Part shown: one piece after another, positions 13,601 to 28,000 of the stretch
How positions within the stretch are numbered: the first letter of the stretch is position 1
Layout: each line of letters opens with the position of its first letter
NCBI GenBank assembly: GCA_029224185.1
Contig: CM055200.1
Location: 8,761,670 to 8,825,669 of the forward strand
Source of the DNA: Karalla daura
Lineage: Eukaryota > Chordata > Actinopteri > Chaetodontiformes > Leiognathidae
Direction of reading: 5' to 3'
DNA length: 64,000 nucleotides
Notes under the pieces: generated by a model
Told to the model about the DNA's origin: nothing
Seen by the model: the letters and a program-made list of their open reading frames with translations, nothing else
Database searches by the model: none
Made by a program: the position numbers and the translations under genes

Positions 13601-14000
13601 CCATGAAACACAACATGTTTAGGGATGTCCATCTTCCTCAATTTGGAGCCTTGAGGGATGAGATTTTAGGGGGAACCACTTAACCAGACTGAAGTTTCAG
13701 ATCGTGCAAAAAAAACAAACATTCAAGGGAAACACCTACAAGTCGGAGTTGTATTCAATGCCCCTAAAGTAGCTGTGTGTGCTCTGTGATGGACTGGCAA
13801 CCTGTCCGGGGTGTACTCTCTACCTCCACACTTCTAGACTCCATTGACGCTGTAACGTACTTGCTACAGAGAAGTTATTTAGGGGGTAGGGCAGGTCTGC
13901 GTCCTGAGGTTTCTCTTTGTAGCCGATGAAGGAGCCATCTGTCTTCAGCAGAAAGTAACGCGGCCGCCAGTTCTTTATGTATTCACCTAAAGGGAGAGGA

Positions 14001-14048
<48 letters not shown>

Positions 14049-15062
14049 AGGAAAACATGAGCCACATGTGTTCAACGGCAGACACAAACAGTGAGGATGA
14101 TGACGCTTGGGGGGCCGCGGATCACTCGGGGGTAATGATGATTATGACAATCAGGATGATCTATGGACGGTATTAATAGCAATAATGTAATAATGATGAT
14201 GATGATAATGATGTGAAATACAGATTTTATTCCCTGGACAGATAAGAGCCTGCTCGCTCAGCTCTCATCTGTCCAAGGGAAGGCAACATGCGCACACACA
14301 CACACACACACACACACTGTATCTCTATGACTCCCACAGCACTTGCCAGATTCAGATCGGATTATCATGTAAAAAATGACAAAAACATGTTTACCAGCAC
14401 AAGAAGCGAATGATCCATGCCAGAAACATCATCTGGCTGATACATGGACAGGTGTCGAGGTGGTGACCCCCTCCGACAAACACACCAAAGCAAACCAGAC
14501 ACACGTGTCCACACAATCTAAAGTAGGCGCACGCACACACACACACACACATAAACCTCTGGTCACCAGCAAAGTGGTCAGAGGAGAGGAGGGATGAAGC
14601 GAACCCAGACGAGATAAGACGACATGACGTGAGCGGTGAGATTAGACGTGGGCGCGCAACCCTTCTTAGACGACAAGCGGCGACAAACAACAACATCTGC
14701 TGAGCAGCTGGTGGCAGAGTATCACTCAACTGGCTGGCACGGGCCGGCACCGAGGAAGCACCGCCGCCTCGTCAGATGACCCGCCGCAGGATTACACGGG
14801 CCGATCCGCGCGCTGCGGCGAGGACAGCGAGGGCGCGAGCTGAGCAAACGTTTAACTTTCTCATTTCGCCGAGATAGGAACCGCGGGGGGGGGGACGCGA
14901 AATGTTTCCCCGACTCCCGAATCCCTTTTAATTAGACGCAGCCATTCCTAGACGCGCTCAGAACAGGCGCATGTACATATGCAACAGCTCCGATCACCTT
15001 TCTCTGGCTAATTCTCCGGGAGAGGAGAATAGGCAGTGTGTGCCTGTGTATCTGTGTGTGTG

Positions 15063-15098
<36 letters not shown>

Positions 15099-18000
15099 CT
15101 ATTTGTGACATCCATTTAAAGCGGAAATGACAGCAGGCCGCGCTCGTTAACACGTCGCTGAAAAACACCTGCTCCGCCGAAGGGACCATGCGAGTGCGGG
15201 GCCTGCCGGTACCTCTGGGTGGTGCTGGAGGTGTGTGTGTGTGTGCGTGCGTGTGTGCGTGCGTGCCTGTGTGTGTGTGTGTGCTGGAGATAGACACAGA
15301 TAGCAAAATGCTGCTGGGTGCCAGTGCGTCATCAGGATTACCAAATCGCACCTCTCTCTCTCTCTCTCTCTCTTTCTCCCTTCTCTTCTCTCTTCTCTCA
15401 GACGCTATTTTTCTCCTTTTCACAAATCCGCCCACTCCTCCCCTCCTCTCCCATTTCGTTCTCCTGTTCTTTCAGAAACAAAAGCATCTTCTTTGGATCA
15501 CTCATTACTGGGAGCGGGCCTGAATGGGAGGGGAGGAAGAGGCAAAGGAGGGAGGCATAAAGAAGAGATGAATAAAAAGAGAGGAGAAATAAAAGGGAAC
15601 TGGAACTAAAACACTCGTCATTCTAGAAAAAAAAACATCCAACAATAAAACTAGTGTTGTTCTACTAGGGAAAAAACGGTCATTGGTAGTTTAAGACTTC
15701 ATTTCAGCCATGTGATCTTTTATAATCTCAAAGCCTAGCTTACAACTTATACATAGTGTAGAACAGTAAGTTATCTCACTCTAGGGCTCTATTGCAAAGT
15801 AACTTCTCCTCCGTGAGTCACTATGGATTAAAGTGATAAATGACTAAACTTAAATGTAAAGTGAACAGCCGTTCAACTGCATGGAAACAGTTCTCTAAGA
15901 TGTCTCTCCTGTCACTTCTAGGGCTGTGTAGGTCTATCCATCGATGAACACACACTCTCACGCTCACTCCTAGAGGCAATTTCAAGAGTCTCTCATCCAC
16001 CTAAACATGCACGTTTTTGGACTGTGGGTGAAAACTGGAGCGATCGGAGAAATCCCACGCACGAGCCATCCTGCTCGACCCTGAGCTGTCTCGCTGTGAC
16101 CGACCACACGGTTCACCTCGGGCAGGACGAGCTCTTCCTGCAGAGGACGGACTCCGCGGACGGCGGTGGGAAAGAGACGCGAAACGGACGAGGATAAACA
16201 GAAAGTTAAACTGACGAAACTATTATAAACTGGCAGCGGCGAGCGGCTTGCTGGTCCGCGTCCAGTCATTTCTCTGAGTCAGTTTCTAGACGAAGTGTCC
16301 AAGCAATGGAAGCCTGTGGCTGGCCACTCCATCGCTCAGCTGTCCAGTACAACTGAAAACATTGAGGCGATCCTTCTGGCCAGGCCTAGCGTGTTCATAT
16401 ATATATATATATATATATGAGTGTGTGCGGGTGTGCTTGTGTGTGTGTGTACATGTCCGCTGGGGGGCGGGGGAGGGGGCAGCCAGGGGTGGCACAGACG
16501 GAGAGAGAGGAGATGGACAGTTGTCCACACATGCCGTTCCAAACAAACACGGCCACGCGCTCACACGCGCACACGCAAGCTAACACAATTCAGTTTCGAC
16601 CGTTCCAATCCTCCGAATGATCCAATGGTGTTCTGTCAAGCTATCCCGTCTTGGCCCTGCCTGTAATGAGTCCAGCGAGCTCTCCCACTCTGGACAGCTT
16701 GTCTGGGGAGCCACATGTCTCTAGTTTGGACTGCTGGAGAAAACAGAACAGCCGGTCTCCTTCCCACACCATCTCTCTCGGACTCCTCACTTCAGTTTCA
16801 TTTCGTTTTTTCTTCTTTCTTTTTTTTTTTCCCCGCACAGTTTTACTTTTCCCTTAAGGCCAATTAGTAAATACTACACTATACGGTGCATATGACAACA
16901 GGAGCCTCTTGTTTCTGGTTAGAGCGACGGGATGTAAGTTACACAGAACAGCATGGGTGAGCAGGAAGATCTGACGAGCAGAGGATGTTTAGGTGTATCA
17001 TAGTGAAATACTGTACAAAACGTGCAAAATGCAGACTTCCATAGTGGCACAAATGGTGTCTTACATCCTGTCAGAAAGTTTTACAAAACCACTGGCACAA
17101 GGTCTGATAAGTACTAGATCCCACAATAGAAACAGAGCACGTACAGGTAGAAAGTGTAGGTCTTTTGTTTTCAGGTCTTTTCAATGTGAGTCACAAACTC
17201 GAGATTGGGAACTAAACTTTTCAAAAGTTATTTTGGAATTTCCAGGAGAGATAAATCTTGTTGGCAGATCCTCCAGTTGCAGCTTGTGGATTTAGAAGTA
17301 AGAGGCAGAGATGAATCAGCTGTGACTGTCTCCGTTCCAAGCTTTCTGATTGGACAATTACAACCACGCACTGACTAACTGTCAGTCAATTAGCAAACTG
17401 ATTAACTATTCATTTCAGGACAGAGGGGGGGAGAGGTGGGGGGGGGGGGGACGAGAGGGAGAGAGAGAGAGGCAGAGAGGAAAGACTGCGAGACAGGTAA
17501 AAGTGGTGATTCTGACTCGCAGCCAGCTGAAACGGAGATGAGACAAACTTCGCAGTCTCCCCCCGTCTCTCTCCGTGTCACACTCGCTCCTCCAGGACGC
17601 AGACACACCTCTGCTCGCCTGCTCCGAGCGTACCGCCGCCGCGCTCCGCCGCAGACCGAGACAGACGAGGAGGAGCGGAAAAAAGAAGCACGGAGAACTT
17701 GATGACAATGAAATAAATAACTACATAACTATGTGAGCTCACCAGCCATTTGTTAATCAACCCAAACAGGGATTTAATTTAATGCTTTGGCCGAGGCTGG
17801 AGCTGATATGCAGATGGCGCAGAGACGGGGCTGTGTGACTGGCACTATGGGAGCTGGAGGGGCGGCGGGTGGTGATGTATGGGGGAGGGGGGGGGGGGGT
17901 GTGGGGGTGGTGGGGTGGGGGGTTTAGGGGGGTAGGGGGGGCTCAGCCACGTTCCAGCACATGCACAGCAGCTCATCGGCAGGCTGAGTAATGTGCGCTC

Positions 18001-19864
18001 TAGACGCGTGACAACACACACACTTTCACATACGCCTAAACACAGTTGGAGAAGAGTTACCTTCACCACCTGGTGAGCTACTGTTACTTACTAGAAATGG
18101 TTGAATTTACATAGAAGCTATGAAACACGGGTTTCATCAGAAATGCCTCAGAGACTGTTTTACGAGCCCGTTAGCAATGTCCAGGCAGGGGGACACCACA
18201 GTCCGCCACTCAAATGAACAATCCTGCGACTGCACGCTCCTTGCTGAACAACAGAGCTCATTTATTTTCCAGAAGTAAAACGCGACTGGAGCGACACAGC
18301 TGTAGTGCGCGTACGCATCCAGCTTTCTGCGTTTGAGCCTCAAGCAGAGGAGGAAACAGATACCAAGGAAGAAGCAGGAGCAAAGACACCGACACATCCC
18401 TGTCTGCTGCTGCTTCACAGTCATGTTCCTCCACTCAAACTAAAACTGTTTTGGTAAACTTTTTTTTGCAACACATTGTGTCTCTGCAACAGTTTATTAG
18501 CTGTATTTCAGAGTTCTAAATTTAAACATTTAATGATGTTTTTTGACTTGCCGGTCATCCTTGATCGGTATATCTAGAAAGGGAAAACGCTGATTGTTTT
18601 CTCATTGTAATGTCAACAATGCAATAACTCTTTGTCTTCATCTTTCTGATCTGTTTATACCAGTGTGAGTAAACGAGTAACTCTTGATCAGAACAGCCTA
18701 CCTTACATCCTATCCCTCGTTTTTTTTTTGATTCAGCTCATTTCTTGTTAAGACTGCAGCTCACCCCATCACTGTGTGTGTGTTTAGTGCTGCTGTAAAC
18801 ACATGATAGACATGTCCCATGCTACACTCACTGTGTTGTAATACTATAATGTACTTTGGGGTTCCTGCCAAATAAATGTTGTTCAGACGCCTGAGCCTAG
18901 GGCAACTGGTGTGAGAATAAATCACATTAATCCACATTACTGAAACATATGTAGGCCTGTGTCTCATTTTCATTTGTGTAGATATAGTCCCTCACCTTTC
19001 CTTAATACAAAAATAAGAATCATGCCTTTGATCTTCATAATGCTGTTATACAATACCATGTACGCGACACAAACAGTGATATACACATCATAGATATAAT
19101 ATTGATTGTACTACTTGTACTACATCATAGATGTAGTACAACTGAAGTGAGCAGGCTACAAGAATCAGTTTAATTTATGCATTTCTCATGGGCAAAGTTC
19201 AATGAAATGCAAATCCCTAATGCGTAGTATAGCAGCATGGGGCCTGGCACAGTCGGTACAACAGCAGCAGCAGTCAAGCTGATGGGTGGATTTGAGCTGA
19301 AATAGCTGGCCGGCTGCTTTAGTTGTACAGTGAAACTTAGTTTTACAGGTTTTGGTGCAAAGTGAATGAGGAGTACAGAGTACATAAATAAGGTATATGC
19401 ACAAAATATACAGATGTACACACTGTACGAACCAGCTCACTGAGAGTACATCCCTGGAAGTACATAGTGAACTCAGCTGCTCAGGGTAATGTGGTGTGAG
19501 CTACACTTAAGGTTAAACTCCTTATGGACGAAGGTCAAAACACCTCCAGACACAACAGTGCTGGGAGGGGCTTCATGTGTGAGCGTGTGTACGTGCGATC
19601 TGGCAGAAGATGTTTGCGTAAATGCTGTAATGTATAGGCAGAGGGAGGGAGGGAGGGAGGGAGGAAGAGGAGGAGGAAAAAGAGAGATTTACTCCACTTC
19701 AGGCAAGTAAGGGAAAGGTGGAGGTACGGCAGAAAGGTCAAGGAAGTTCGTAATTGTGCGTTAAGATGCTTGAGGATGACATCTGTCACAAAGTCTGTCT
19801 GTCATTCATCCTGGTCTCTTGTGCTCATCTATACAATGGCAGTTCATTGAGCCTGTGTGTGCTG

Positions 19865-19908
<44 letters not shown>

Positions 19909-21591
19909 CCCGACACCAGCAGTTCTAACTCCAGCCTGCTCAGACATCTTAAGGCGAATCCAGGCTCTTCAAAGCCAATCCACTTACAGTGCATTAGTCT
20001 CATTACCACATCGGGACTCGGCTGGTGTAACTGCGTGTGTGTGCGTGTGTGTGTGTGTGTGTGTGCGTGTGTGTGTGTGTGTGCGCGTGTGTGTGTGTCA
20101 GTGCTTTAAATACAGCAAGCACCGCTGACGACATAAAAGTGCTGCTGTGTTCTACAGTACCTGTAAACTCAGAAGACACTTGTATAATGATTATAGGAGA
20201 TTTGAGCAACAGGGAGGGGGGAGAAAGAGAAAAGATTTGACGAATCAAAGAAGTAAATTCAGTTTGAAGCCGGGGCTCCAGCTGGGTTTAAAGGTTTAGC
20301 GCTGGAGTAATTGTACAAGCCTGTGGCTCTGTCTGTGGAATGAGACTACACAGAGGCTACAGCAGCCCCTAAAACTGAAGTGGATGGCTAGAATGAAGGA
20401 TGAGGCAGGAGAGAGGTAGAGAGAGAGAGAGAGATGGAGAGAGAGAGAGATGGAGAGAGGGAGAGGGACCTGTGAATGCGGCTGTGACAGTGACAGAGGG
20501 CTGGGACGGGGCAGGGCAGCCACAGGGCGGCCAGATTGAGTGGAAACCCATGGGAGTGTGGCCATCCCTTGGGGGCCACTAGGAGATTTCATCCAGCCAG
20601 CTGCACACAGCCAGATCCTCCTGGTAGACTGGGCTGGATGCACGCACACACATGCACACAGAGCAATGCATGCTGCCCTGGTGCCCCTCTGCTACCCCAG
20701 CTGGTACAGAGGGACACACACACACACACACACATACACACAAATAGACACATACAGACACAGACATATTGCACAGTTCTGTTTGTACAGACAGAGAAAT
20801 GGAGATTTACTCCTTCCTTTTCATATAAAAATAATTTTCACATCATTTTCTCTCACTTCCTCCTGCAGAGTGACTGCAGCTTTTCCTAGACTGTCAGTTT
20901 TAACTGCTTCAACTTTGTTAGCTGTTTTATGTTGTGTTTTATGTTAAATATTTTTTCAACATTTTTATGTCCATAAATCATGTTGTACTTAATTTTCCAA
21001 ATATTCTTAACATAGTTCATTGCCTTTGTGAAGCACTATGAATTGCCTTGTCAAAGAATGGTGCTACATCCAAACTTGCTAAATGAAAAACAAAAAACTT
21101 GCTATATGCTACATACTAAACTTGCCCTGCTAATGTTGATGTTGCATGGCTGCTGAGGTGTTAGCACTGTTGCCTCAAGAGGGATCTGGGTTTGACTCAC
21201 AGTTTGGACCGAGTGCTTTCTGAAAAACATGTGGGCTTTGGTCAATTGGAGAGTCAAAATTGCCCCTGGAAGTGATGGCGTGTGTGTCTCCTGTGCTCAA
21301 CATCTCTGAATCTGCCCTACCCTGCAGAGGCTTCATGAGACCCCAGCTACACCAGTTTTTAGGTATAAGGGAGCTAAAATATAGGATGGATGAGTCTGAT
21401 TTGATCTGATATTCTATTTTTCCCTCCTCCCTCCTCCATCCTCCTTCCACCCTGCAGTACCACTGCTGTCCAGTAGATGGCGGTGGCTCCCTGGAGCACA
21501 GTGGCCACCGCTGTGCTGCTGACACGGAGCTGGAGGAGTGACTGACAGGCCCACAGCAGCCAGGACGCCTCACATCATAATCCCCACTCAC

Positions 21592-21642
<51 letters not shown>

Positions 21643-21926
21643 GTGTTTGCCTATGTGTCATTTGGTACAAGTGTATGTGGTTTTGTGCTCAAGCATCCAG
21701 CCACCTTAAATCTGTGTGTGATGAGTGTGTGTACAACAGTCTGTGTTTGTTCATGTGTGTTGCAGGAGGGGGTTTGAGGGCTGAGGGGTGTGGGGGGTGG
21801 GCTGGAGAGGAAGGGGCTGTTGCTTCCTAAAGCACCCTCGGATTAGTGTTGTGTTAGCATATTAGCATCTTAGCTGGAGGGCTGCTGCTCAACACCACCT
21901 GTGCCAGACAGGAGGCTGTGGTTACC

Positions 21927-22016
<90 letters not shown>

Positions 22017-25000
22017 ACACACCACCCTTCTCACACACATACATGTTTAGACACATGCACACGTAGACAATGGCTGCTGGGTGAAGGTCACTTAGCTGCA
22101 GCAACTCTGAGCTCAATGTCTTAATTCATTACTGTAACTACTGTAACTACCGCTTTAAAGGCTGTGCATGATTACAACAAAGTGACTTAGTCAAGTCCAC
22201 TCGGTTGTATTCATGTTAAGTCCCTTTAAGTTACCATAATGATAGAGTCATATTAGTGTAAATATGAACAGATTGTGTGTGTTTTTTTACAACTAGTGGT
22301 GCTATAAACTAGAATTTGAAGTTCCCTGTGGAAACATCCTACAAAATCAGCAATGTGTTGATGTATCTCTAGGCCTACTTCTCAATCTATCTGCCACCCC
22401 ACTCCTATTTTTTGAGGTTCAACAAGTAGAACTACACCAAGAGGAATTCAAGATAAGAAGAACGTAAGGACTGATTCTGAATCAGATTGCAGCTAGTCAG
22501 AGATTATCCAAGATTCCCACTACTAACCAGAAATTATTTTCCAGGACTGTTCCAGGGCATTTTCAGCCTGTGGCAGATCACTTAAGAATTTCCAGGACAT
22601 TTAACCTTTTTTTTCCTCATTTTCCTCATGTTCCTCATTTACGTTTTCCATGACTGGAACATTGGTCAATAATTTTCCACACTTTCCCAGTTTTCCAGGA
22701 CACATGGGAACCATGATGATCTCTAAACCTGCAAGGCAGGACTTGAAAATTAAACGCAGAATTTATCAATGGCTTGCTACCATTACAGTACAACCTGGGA
22801 ACCATCACTCATTCATTTTCAAACCCGTTTTGCACTCACATGGTGGCATGGAGAAAGATCTCCAACCCATCACAGGTCTCACATACACACCATTCACTCT
22901 CACATTCACACCTGGCAGCGGTCTAGACTCTCCACTCGACCCAAAAATGCATGTTTGTCAACCCGGGATGCCAGCTCTGCACAAGCAACAACTGATCAAT
23001 TCATTCATCATGTTGGCTCCTCTGCCCTTTTTGCCAATTTCCCGCCCTTTTCTCTTGTCCTCACCTGTGAAGTAGAGCCATTAGCTGTCGAGGAGACACC
23101 TGGGCCCAGAGTGACCTACTGTACGGTACACAGGGACGGGTCAACCTCCATTCCAATTAAATTTCTTCCCCTAAAACATCACAGAGTAAAGGCCTCCAGG
23201 ATAACGGCCCTTTTGCACAGTATCTGCCCACCTGCCACAATAACTGTTCCACAACATTGCCACTGGGATGTTGTCACAGTCCACAGCTCCGATGGAAAAA
23301 CAAACATAATAACATTTATCATAACCATTAGCCAGACATGGTGGCCTACGGTTTATATCTGGATCATATGTAGAAGGATCAGTCTGATGGCCTGATACCC
23401 CATACATCCACACACATGGACAACCACCAAAGCCAAATGCTGGGCCATTGAAAACACAAAGAGTCTGTTTGGATCTCATCTAGTGTGTCGAGGAGGTAAA
23501 AAATACAATCTGAGTGAACCAGAGGCCTTTGCTTTCAAGCACCCAATAACATTAGGAATGCCATGGTGCCTGTGTTCAGAATGCAGTGGATCCAATGCGA
23601 TTAGGAAAGGCACACACAGCCAACGAGCTGGCTAATCAAATTGCTCCAAACGCTGCTATACTGCCTCTCTCTCCTATGGACGCCATTGTGTGCTGGCATA
23701 ATTGATGTCGCTGTGTATTTAAACATCATTGAAGCTCACATTAAATACAGTTTGCTTCTAAAAACGATGCATCATTCCCCTGAGGCCTGGCTTTCACCTT
23801 AAGGTTATCTTAAGTTTTTATGCTGGTCTAGTCTATCATTTTACCTGTTTTTACTGTGACTTTGTAGAAAGATTTCAGTAATTACATTATGTCCACATAT
23901 AATGTTAACTTTTAATTCTTTTCAAGCTTAGATCCCTGCTTAAATTGCCACCCCCAGACTCTGTGTTTTCTATTTATTTATGAATTCATTCATTCACTTC
24001 TTCTTGCTGATTTATTTATTCATCTACATATTTTTATCCCTTTACATTCAGATTTTATGTCGTCTCTGGGGGTCCCTCCCGACAAATTGTTAAGAGAAAG
24101 CCAGTATTTTCTCAGGCTTTCAGTGGTCTTCTTTTAAGCATTTCAACCCTTCCCTCAATCCCTCTCTGTTTAAGTATGTACTCATGTCTGATGTGTGTGA
24201 GTGTATGTGAATGTGGGTAGGCTGGGAGTGGAAGGTGGGGGTTTTACTCGTCTTTTATTATGTAAAGCCCTTTGTGCTACACTGTGCCATCCAAATGAAG
24301 TCTGGTTGATTGACAACATATAAATATCAACTATAATCGTGCTAAAATCCAATACAGATCGTCTTCATGACAATACATGTAATAGGGTTAGGATTATCAT
24401 CCTTTTAAGCAGAAAAACCTGGGTAATGTCTGGGACACATGAGGTGAAGGCAGGGGATACACACACACACACACCATTCACTCAATCCACTCTCACAGTC
24501 ACACCTAGGGCTAGTTAATTGTCTCCAGTCAACTTTAACATGCATGACTTTTTGACATGTCCACATTGAATGGCCCTCAGTCTGACCTCAGAGTCAAACC
24601 AGGCAAGAGTGCTAACCACCAGGTCTGCTATCATTTAGTCTAAAGCGCTCTGAACTTTAAATAAATGTGATATAATGTTCAACAGTTTTGCACCTTCTGG
24701 ATATTAATGTTGTGGCTCTTGTAGATCGCATATTTAAGTTCACATCAATTCACATTCAAATTCTGATCCGGCTCCTTTGCCTCATTGGACGTAACAACCA
24801 TCCAATCAGAGGAATAGTGTTAGGCAGCTGGACCAATCAGTCAATGAGAATAGCTGTCAATCAGAACAAACAGGGGAGGGGCAGGAGACAGACACAGCTG
24901 TCTAACTGTTGCCTGCAACAGGCAAAGAGTGAGTGTGTGTGTGTGTGCGTGTGTGTGTGTGTGTGAGGTGAGGGGGTGGGTGTGGGGGTGGATAACCCAA

Positions 25001-28000
25001 CCAGCCCAACCCCGTCCAGTTGAGCAGTGGTGAACAGGTGCAAAGCTTTACCCACGTGTGTGTGTGTTGGTGACTATTATTCCAGAGTGGTTGGCTGTGT
25101 ATTATTAATTCAGAAATGCTCGACCGGGGCTGTGTTGTGGCAGCTGGCGTTATGTGTACATGCGTGTGTGTGTGTGTGTGTGTGTGTGGACCCCTCCTGG
25201 TCTTTTGTGAAGCCCCCACCCGAGCCACTCTTTTTCCTAAAGCAGCAGCGGAGAGGCATTGTGATGTATGTAAACGTATTCACATGCACATGTGCACACA
25301 GTATACTCCTTAAACACAAATACACATGCACTCGAGCACAATAACCCCAAAGCAGCAGGCAAGGGAAAACAATCAAGCACTATACCCCAACTGCTGTCAA
25401 GTGCACACACACACATACACACACACACACACGCACGCATACACACCACGCCCCGTCCCCCCTCAACAAAGACACACACACACACACAAACACCATCGAG
25501 GCCTCGTTCTAAAGCTCCCATTCATGTGTTGGACTGAAGGAGCGACAGTAAGTGCTCTCCACTTCACTAACTGCTGCCACTCAGCTCTCCCCTCTGTCCC
25601 GACTACCTGTCTGTCTGTCCACCTGCCCGAGTGCGGGCCCATCTGTCCATCAAGGCTCAAAAAACTCAGGAAAACTCACCCGTTAACTTCTTTTTCCAAT
25701 GCACGTGGCAATTTGCAAAATTGGGAAAGTTGGGAACGATAATGAAAAGTGCCTGAAATCATATTTCAGTCAAATGTAAAGTTTTCTTCAATCCAAACAT
25801 TATGCATACGGCACTGGTCCTGTATCCTTCCAAACGTAACTTGCTTTGTGGAAGTGTGGAGAAATATCTCTAAGAGTAACACTAATCCAATCTTCAACTG
25901 CTTGGAGACGAATAACCAACCTGTCTCTTCATCAAATTAAAAGCGCAAAGGTTTAAAGGTTGGCTCCAATTACGTGCAAGCTAAAAATAAAAGTATCCTA
26001 AAGTCGCTTCGAGTCAGAGAATATCTGCATGACCCCAGCAGGGAAATCTGCACGGACCCCTATTTTGAGCAAACAACAAACATATGATGGAAATATGATG
26101 GAACGGGATGCACAGGTGGTCCTGTCGTCGAAGCTCGCATCACGTCTACATGATTCTGATCTGCATGAGCAGTTGGCCAACATAAAGTTTAAAGATCTGG
26201 TTTTGGGCTGCATGGGATGTGATTTGTTCTCAACTGTTTGTCTTTGTTAACTTTTGACATGTCCAGATAAACAGTGTCCATTAAATCACACATGGAGTCA
26301 AAAAACGCTAACGTGTGTGTGACATCACTCTGTCCTCAAGTGATCCCAGGCGACGGCCGGGTTTTAAATAGATGTGCGACACGTAACAATTCGCCGATGA
26401 ACCCCAGTTTTACGTGATTGGCTGCGGTTAATCGACCTTGTAAAGCGAAATATTACAAAACATAGCAGCGAGGGCGCAAACACAGCCTCGTGCGGTTTCC
26501 TCACAATCAGTCATGCTTCGCTGTGCACAACTGACATGCCTCGGCTACAGAGTTCACAATCCTGTTTGTTTTGGCTCGGCTGCTGCTAAAAAGTCCCCGA
26601 CAGCGTACCAAAAACCCCTGTCCAATAAAAAAAACAGAAAAAAACACACTACTCGTGAGCCCATGTGACCTGTGCTGACGAGATGCCGCTTGCCCGCGAG
26701 TCGGCCAGGGCGGGCGACTTGACGGAGCCGCCACCAGGGTTTGGACAAACACAAAACCCCAGCGTGAGAGCAATTAGCGGCTGCTGTGTGTGTGTGCCTG
26801 TCAGTCAATCAGGGGGACACTTTGCTCTGCCCCTCCTCTCTAAGTGCTGGTGTTTGTCAGGCTGTAACGGCTGTTTGTCTCCGAGGCTGTTTCTGACAAC
26901 GTGTCCACCTCAGCTGGTCAGCATCAGGACAATTCAGGGGAGACGGGGTCGCTCCTTTGCGCTGTCTGCAGCGTTAGGAGTGTGGGGGCTAAATTATTAG
27001 TTTGTTGGAGAAGCCAAAATTATGTCATTACGTCAGCATTTCATTTGGAACCATTATGACAACTACTTGACAAGCTTTGAAAAGGCTTGTGTATGTTTGT
27101 AGTTATTTATTGCTAAAATAAAGCGCCTATTGCCTATTTGTAGATATCTAATTGCTCCTAGGTGAGTACGTCTCAGTGTGTGTGTGTGTGTGTGTGTGTG
27201 TGTATTCTGATTTCAAAACCAAGGGGGTAAAACAGGTCAGCTAGGGACCAGATACACTACAGTTATTATGGACGCTGGAGCCTTGCTTTAACAATCGCGC
27301 GTACACCAGGATTTTGGGTGTGTGCACGTTTTCCTGCAAACGTCTACATTAATCAGTTCGACCAACTCTCATGTCATTGCACATCTTATGTATATTCATT
27401 TAAAATCTTTCTGGAATCGCAATACAGTGATTTTTGCACCTGAATTTGCACCCATTCCTACGCTTCCTTCCTAACTTTACGCCTATTCGAGTGCATGATA
27501 AGATGTAATCTTAACAAGTATCACTATGTGGTCTGTATGAGAGCACACATTTACATTTGTATTATTAAAGGATACAAAGGTTTGTATGCATGATAAAATC
27601 AAATCTTTACAAATACCTCTATGTGTTCTGTTTGAAAGCACAGATTTACATTTGTATTCTCAAATAAGACAAACGCTCGACCTCGGGGTCTTTTCTGACC
27701 CTCTCTCCCCGACCTCACGTGTCCCACACCGCTAAAAACTGCCTCGTTCCACCTCTGAAACAATACTCGTCGGCGCCTTTCCCTGTCCTTCACAGCTGTC
27801 GAAACTCTCATCACATCCACTCTTCGATACCGCAATCACGTTCTTCTCAGCCACAAAAACAAAACCACAGACGTCAATACGTCCAAGAACTCGGCCGACC
27901 GCCTCCTCGCTCCGCCGTCACATCACCTCACACTGGAGCAACGGATCAATTCAGAAACCCTTCTGTCCACATGGAAATGGATCGACATGGTAGGCCCTCC

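Larger units (their letters stand above)
8846..13860 (-). other. akt3 intron 2
   Basis: A 5015-bp intron. It holds a foldback element at 9608-9731, a repeat remnant at 9835-9975, several CA/TG tracts at 10643-11240, a long pyrimidine-rich stretch at 11340-11800 and a likely conserved noncoding block at 12740-13230. The long plus-strand open frames at 10930-11855 are pyrimidine-repeat artefacts. Confidence 0.85.

Noticed and set aside
21930..22010. Regularly spaced repeats suggesting a CRISPR array
   Set aside because: These are pure dinucleotide microsatellites without spacers, in vertebrate DNA.
22769..23395. 208-residue plus-strand open frame
   Set aside because: It begins in a reversed SINE-like fragment and has no recognisable domain, splice signals or codon pattern.
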